Below are positions 60,928-64,000 of a stretch of 64,000 nt of DNA, one piece after another (within the stretch, counting starts at the first letter, position 1; each line of letters opens with the position of its first letter). The stretch is from assembly GCA_002482535.1 (NCBI GenBank), contig DLGE01000001.1, forward strand, positions 1,115,539 through 1,179,538, read 5' to 3'. Made by a program: the position numbers and the translations under genes. Below the pieces are notes generated by a model. The model searched no databases and had not been told where the DNA came from. It saw nothing but the letters and a program-made list of their open reading frames with translations. The DNA comes from Peptococcaceae bacterium UBA7702 (GTDB taxonomy: Bacteria > Bacillota > Dehalobacteriia > UBA7702).

Positions 60928-61719
60928 TCAAATCCAGCCAGAATACTCTCTTTGAGTCGTTGCGTTATGAAGCCACTTGATAAGAGTAATAAAGTCAAAT
61001 ACAGGTAATTGTGTCGCTTCCTGTATTGCCGCGGCATAAGGAGGCATATCGCTGCATTCCAAAAGAATTGCCCCAAGCTCATCCTCTTCTTCCAGTAATG
61101 AAAGAGCTGCGCTTACGATTTCTTCCTCCGCTTTTCCGTTATCAAAATAACCACGATTATGGATCACCACAGAAAAATTCTCGCTATCCTCCATGCCCCT
61201 TACAACGATATTGCTGTAATCCTCAATGCCGCAGCCTTCAAATAGTTTCGGCGTCATAGCGCCGCCATTCGCCGTTAAAATACCGATCTTTTGCTTGGGC
61301 TTGATTAAATTTTTGATCCAGGGAAGTTGTACCAAGCTGGAAAGGGCTACGGGAACATCCAATGCATTTGCGACCTGACGATGATAGTTTCCAAAGAATC
61401 CGCAAGCAGAGCATATTGCCCGCACACCTTCTTTTTCTACCATATACTTTGCGGTTTCAATGATGTCATGGGCAATGGTAGGGTCTGCATCAAACAATCT
61501 CTTTGCCGTAAGATTGGGAACTGCCTTCATGCGCACGGGAAAATCATAGGTGCATGCATTTACGACATTCCCCGGCATCATGGGATAATGTACATTTTCA
61601 ATATATACAATCCCAACGGAATATCCCGCTACCTGTTGATGATCCAGCGCCCGCACAAACCTTTTGTTGTTATTTGGCGTGAGAAAACCGTACTGTCTTC
61701 CTTCCAAACTTTTCGCCAC
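60928..61719 (-). CDS. aspartate/glutamate racemase family protein (copy 1)
   Basis: 263 residues with a GTG start at 61719, six nt after GAGGTGA; a TTG two codons earlier touches that site. Catalytic cysteines Cys106 (CSACGFFGNYH) and Cys222 (LLECSDMPP). First gene behind the sigma-54 promoter. Related to the copy at 58.7 kb; the two may form a heteromer or act on different intermediates. Confidence 0.86.
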   Translation of the reverse strand: MAKSLEGRQYGFLTPNNNKRFVRALDHQQVAGYSVGIVYIENVHYPMMPGNVVNACTYDFPVRMKAVPNLTAKRLFDADPTIAHDIIETAKYMVEKEGVRAICSACGFFGNYHRQVANALDVPVALSSLVQLPWIKNLIKPKQKIGILTANGGAMTPKLFEGCGIEDYSNIVVRGMEDSENFSVVIHNRGYFDNGKAEEEIVSAALSLLEEEDELGAILLECSDMPPYAAAIQEATQLPVFDFITLIKWLHNATTQREYSGWI

Positions 61720-61795
61720 AAACAATCACCTCTTTTCTTCATTTTTATCATTTAAAGAATCCGGACATCTTTAACTGTTTCTTGCCCTTATTTAT

Positions 61796-61811
61796 TGCAA
61801 AAAGCATACCA
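61796..61811 (-). promoter_or_regulatory. sigma-54 (RpoN) promoter of the methyltransferase operon
   Basis: Minus strand TGGTATGCTTTTTGCA fits TGGYRYRN4TTGCW exactly, with GG and GC separated by 10 nt. Predicted start near 61784, 65 nt before the first gene. Confidence 0.85.
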
Positions 61812-61916
61812 GAAGCATAGATCGCATTGAGCAGGGAATCTAAAAAGGACCTTGGCATTGAGATCCTCCCGCATGTACTATTTTTTTTTACATTCAAGGA
61901 GAAGAGCAAAGCATCA

Positions 61917-61952
61917 TGTAATAAAATTTTTTACAGTAAAAATTATTTTTAC
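61917..61952. promoter_or_regulatory. candidate upstream activator sites
   Basis: Two adjacent palindromes: TGTAATAAAATTTTTTACA (61917-61935) and GTAAAAATTATTTTTAC (61936-61952). They lie about 105-140 bp upstream of the sigma-54 promoter, the usual place for an enhancer bound by an AAA+ activator. Confidence 0.5.
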
Positions 61953-62047
61953 ACAATAGGCTAGTAATCTCAAATTATTTGTCTTCTTCCTTTAAAAATT
62001 TATTAAAATATTTTTATCCAAAGAATGCATTTTGTCCAACGCCAAAA

Positions 62048-62069
62048 AAGGAAGGTTATAACCTTCCTT
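62048..62069 (-). terminator. terminator hairpin
   Basis: Palindrome AAGGAAGGTT/AACCTTCCTT with a minus-strand TTTTTT tail, second in line after the peroxiredoxin terminator. The rest of 61953-62047 is AT-rich with nothing recognised. Confidence 0.7.
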
Positions 62070-62097
62070 AGATTGTCAAGCAAAGTTTCATAAAAAA

Positions 62098-62155
62098 GAG
62101 GGTATCCCGAAACAATAAGTTCAAAAACTTATCGCAAGGGACACCCTCTTCATTA
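62098..62155 (-). terminator. terminator with inner hairpin after peroxiredoxin gene
   Basis: AAGAGGGTATCCC/GGGACACCCTCTT outer stem encloses ATAAGTTcaaaaACTTAT; minus-strand T-run TTTTTT. Same design as at 22519 and 27243. Confidence 0.8.
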
Positions 62156-62190
62156 CGATAAAGACGGTCAATGGGTTCAGTCGGCAGGTT

Positions 62191-62970
62191 TTACCTCCTG
62201 CGCCAACCCTTATTTTCATCATCCGACGAATTTAACAGCGAATCCTTATGCTCACAAAAAGCCATTCGCCGACCGGAGACTGCGGCTGTTTGGGTATTAT
62301 AACACCAAAACCAGTCCCGGCAAGCGAGGCCGAGCTGCTGCGGATTCTGTTCGCGGGCCACAAGCTGGTCATATGTTTGCGGCGGCGGCACCATCGTCGC
62401 CTGGCCCGGCTGCCAGTTGGCCGGCGTCACAACTCTATCCCGGTCCGTCGTTTGCAGGGCGGTCAACAGCCGCAGAATTTCGGGAATACTGCGTCCGTTG
62501 GTCAACGGATAGATCAAAATGGCCCGGATGATTTGACGCGGATCAATAAAATACACATTCCGCACCGTTTCTTCATTGCTGACATCAGGTGCCACCATGC
62601 CATAGAGATGGGCCACGTCTCCCATTCTGTCCGCTATGACGGGAAAAGGAATGGTAACGCCGGTGATTTGATAGATGGTATTGACCCATGCGAGATGGGA
62701 AGTATTACTGTCAATGCTCAATCCAAGCAATTTAGCGTTGAGGGCGGCGAAGTCCTCTTCCGCCTGGGCAAAGGCGAGGAATTCCGTGGTGCAAACCGGG
62801 GTAAAATCACCGGGATGGGAAAAGAAAATGACCCATTTCCCTTTGTAATCGGACAAAGTGATCGGGCCCATGGTAGAGTTCGCGGTGAAGTCCGGCGCTT
62901 TCATGCCAATATGCAAACAATTTGAATCCAAAGAACACACCCCTCTGAAAATAGGTATTCCCTCTATCAT
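62191..62970 (-). CDS. peroxiredoxin (Prx6-like)
   Basis: 259 residues; thioredoxin fold with peroxidatic Cys60 in HPGDFTPVCTTEF, and the Prx6-type extended C-terminus (KTAL-like LLTALQTTDRDRVVTPANWQPG). Reduces peroxides. The tail has further cysteines (LACRDWFWCYNTQ, AFCEHK), possible resolving residues. ATG at 62970 follows GGTGA; a TTG at 62931 after GAGGGG would also give a normal Prx6 N-terminus. Single gene. Confidence 0.88.
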   Translation of the reverse strand: MIEGIPIFRGVCSLDSNCLHIGMKAPDFTANSTMGPITLSDYKGKWVIFFSHPGDFTPVCTTEFLAFAQAEEDFAALNAKLLGLSIDSNTSHLAWVNTIYQITGVTIPFPVIADRMGDVAHLYGMVAPDVSNEETVRNVYFIDPRQIIRAILIYPLTNGRSIPEILRLLTALQTTDRDRVVTPANWQPGQATMVPPPQTYDQLVAREQNPQQLGLACRDWFWCYNTQTAAVSGRRMAFCEHKDSLLNSSDDENKGWRRR

Positions 62971-63111
62971 ATGCTTTCACCGCAAAGGGTGTTTGCACTA
63001 AATCAAAAGGTATCCTGAGTCAGGCTTACCACAAAAACATGATATACGCAAAAACCGCGCCATCCATTTAAGATATATCTCTATCTAAACAGTCTACCCC
63101 TCCTCATAAAA

Positions 63112-63181
63112 TGGACCAATACTGATCCTATCATAAACGACAATTTTGTTATCGTCAAGAAAAAGGATCGATTCTGGTCCA
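63112..63181. promoter_or_regulatory. inverted repeat upstream of the Xre-type regulator
   Basis: TGGACCA-n5-GATCC (63112-63128) mirrors GGATC-n5-TGGTCCA (63165-63181), with an inner imperfect palindrome around ACGACAATTTTGTTATCGT. It may be an autoregulatory site. The remaining 140 nt back to the peroxiredoxin gene show no gene. Confidence 0.4.
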
Positions 63182-63196
63182 TAGGGAGGGCTGAAA

Positions 63197-63433
63197 TTGA
63201 CAGAGCAAAAGATCAAACAGGATGAAATCCATATTGGCCAAAACATAAGAAGAATACGAAAACAGAAAAAGATCGGTCAGACAGAGCTTGTACAAATCTT
63301 GCAGTTAAACGGCGTTATCATGACCCGGGAAACGTTGGCCAAAATTGAAAGAGAAATTCAGCATATTCGCGGCTCTCAGTTAAAGGCAATCAAGGACGCT
63401 TTGGCAACAACATATGATGAATTGTTAAAATAA
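63197..63433 (+). CDS. Xre-family HTH regulator
   Basis: 78 residues, essentially one HTH domain (IGQNIRRIRKQKKIGQTELVQILQLNGVIMTRETLAKIERE). TTG start with AGGGAGGG six nt upstream. Sits next to a two-span membrane protein gene, 53 nt later, as in small regulator/membrane protein pairs. Target unknown; the inverted repeat upstream suggests autoregulation. Confidence 0.85.
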   Translation: MTEQKIKQDEIHIGQNIRRIRKQKKIGQTELVQILQLNGVIMTRETLAKIEREIQHIRGSQLKAIKDALATTYDELLK

Positions 63434-63486
63434 ATACGAATTTTAAGCAAAAGAAAAACCGCTTAAATCAAGAAAGGAGCGTTATT

Positions 63487-63762
63487 ATGAACGCAGAAAC
63501 AGACAGTAAACAACTAATAAATGATGCAGTGAACCGTAAAGAAGGAAATCAGCGAACGAAAGGAATTACAAGAAAGTTAGCGTTAATATGGCTATTTATT
63601 CTCAGCCTTGCAGGAGTCGCAGCAATTATCAAAGAAGGTTCTTCTTTGTTAATTAAGGCGACAAATAGCAACTGGTTGTCTATACTTATTGTAGCGGTAT
63701 TATGCATTGGACTTACCATTATATCCATAGGAAAAACAGGCAAACAGAAAACACAACACTAA
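63487..63762 (+). CDS. small two-span membrane protein, unknown function
   Basis: 91 residues: polar N-terminus (about 1-30), two membrane segments (LALIWLFILSLAGVAAII and WLSILIVAVLCIGLTIISI), short basic tail. GAAAGGAG seven nt before ATG. No family recognised. Probably co-transcribed with the Xre-type regulator and closed by a terminator. Confidence 0.75.
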   Translation: MNAETDSKQLINDAVNRKEGNQRTKGITRKLALIWLFILSLAGVAAIIKEGSSLLIKATNSNWLSILIVAVLCIGLTIISIGKTGKQKTQH

Positions 63763-63769
63763 TAAGTAC

Positions 63770-63806
63770 AAACGCCTCTCACTAATAAAGATGGGAGGCG
63801 TTTTAT
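63770..63806 (+). terminator. intrinsic terminator
   Basis: AAACGCCTC (63770-63778)/GAGGCGTTT (63795-63803) followed by TATC after TTTT. Confidence 0.78.
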
Positions 63807-63861
63807 CATTCTCATGCTTCATTCGCTTCATTATCCGTATAACATAGTTACCTTTAAATCA

Positions 63862-63891
63862 AAGAAAAACCGCTGTAAAAACAGCGGTTTC
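63862..63891 (-). terminator. terminator of the rRNA/tRNA transcript
   Basis: Minus strand AAACCGCTGT-TTTT-ACAGCGGTTTTT just after tRNA-Asn, with a T-run. Confidence 0.82.
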
Positions 63892-63895
63892 ATTA

Positions 63896-63970
63896 TGGCT
63901 CCCCGAGCGGGACTCGAACCTGCAACAACCCGGTTAACAGCCGGGTGCTCTACCATTGAGCTATCAGGGA
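63896..63970 (-). tRNA. tRNA-Asn(GTT)
   Basis: 75 nt including an encoded CCA. Acceptor TCCCTGA/TCGGGGA, anticodon loop CTGTTAA with GTT, T-arm with GGTTCGAGTCC. Lies behind the 5S rRNA gene in the same direction. Confidence 0.96.
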
Positions 63971-63978
63971 ATATAAAC

Positions 63979-64000
63979 CCGGCGGCTACCTACTCTTCCG
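63979..64000 (-). rRNA. 5S rRNA, 3' end (runs off the window)
   Basis: The complement of the last bases reads CGGAAGAGTAGGTAGCCGCC, the conserved 3' end of bacterial 5S rRNA. The rest of the operon lies beyond the right edge. Confidence 0.85.

Noticed and set aside
1..64000. CRISPR array, prophage or insertion sequence
   Set aside because: No regularly spaced repeats, phage structural genes or transposase were seen.

Overview
The window is a compact bacterial chromosome segment with short intergenic gaps, AGGAGG-type ribosome binding sites and sigma-A promoters (TTGACA/TATAAT with 17-bp spacers). Three sets of genes identify an anaerobic, endospore-forming member of the Bacillota: spoVAC-spoVAD-spoVAE and spmA-spmB (sporulation), a Sporomusa-type Nfn (Stn) transhydrogenase with an Ech-type hydrogenase (ferredoxin-based energy metabolism), and a corrinoid methyltransferase of the MttB family. 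The genus cannot be read from the sequence. There is no prophage, insertion sequence or CRISPR array. The right edge enters an rRNA operon (5S rRNA 3' end and tRNA-Asn).

Left part (1-16 kb): the 5' part of serA; an rluB/FAA-hydrolase/flavoprotein/aldolase operon; spmAB divergent from a 45-residue Cys/Gly-rich peptide gene; a LexA-like regulator lacking its catalytic residues; a nitroreductase; a cobalamin riboswitch on the minus strand with no protein gene behind it; the spoVA genes; a PucR-type regulator divergent from an SDR enzyme; pncB with a small coupled ORF; and a drug/metabolite transporter.

Middle part (16-46 kb): stnA-stnB-stnC (NADH/NADPH/ferredoxin bifurcation); a biotin operon birA-bioY-bioB-bioD-bioA behind a BirA operator; then on the minus strand a six-gene Ech-type [NiFe]-hydrogenase (echA-F order) followed by hypA and, after a 500-bp repeat-bearing gap, hypB-hypF-hypC-hypD-hypE and a lipid kinase. 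Hydrogenase structure and maturation are thus encoded together, and Stn links the ferredoxin, NADH and NADPH pools. uraA-upp, an LtaS-like enzyme and a sortase-like protein follow.

Right part (46-64 kb): small membrane and Cys-rich proteins, a radical SAM protein, a MerR/TipA-type regulator, an aminotransferase, and two related MFS transporters. The most interesting block is 54.3-62 kb: racemase, MFS, racemase, MttB-like methyltransferase, corrinoid protein and hydantoinase/oxoprolinase-like protein on the minus strand behind a textbook sigma-54 promoter with upstream palindromes, convergent with a PAS-AAA-Fis sigma-54 activator. This looks like one inducible pathway for import and corrinoid-dependent demethylation of an N-methylated compound. 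A peroxiredoxin, an Xre-type regulator with a membrane protein, tRNA-Asn and 5S rRNA close the window.
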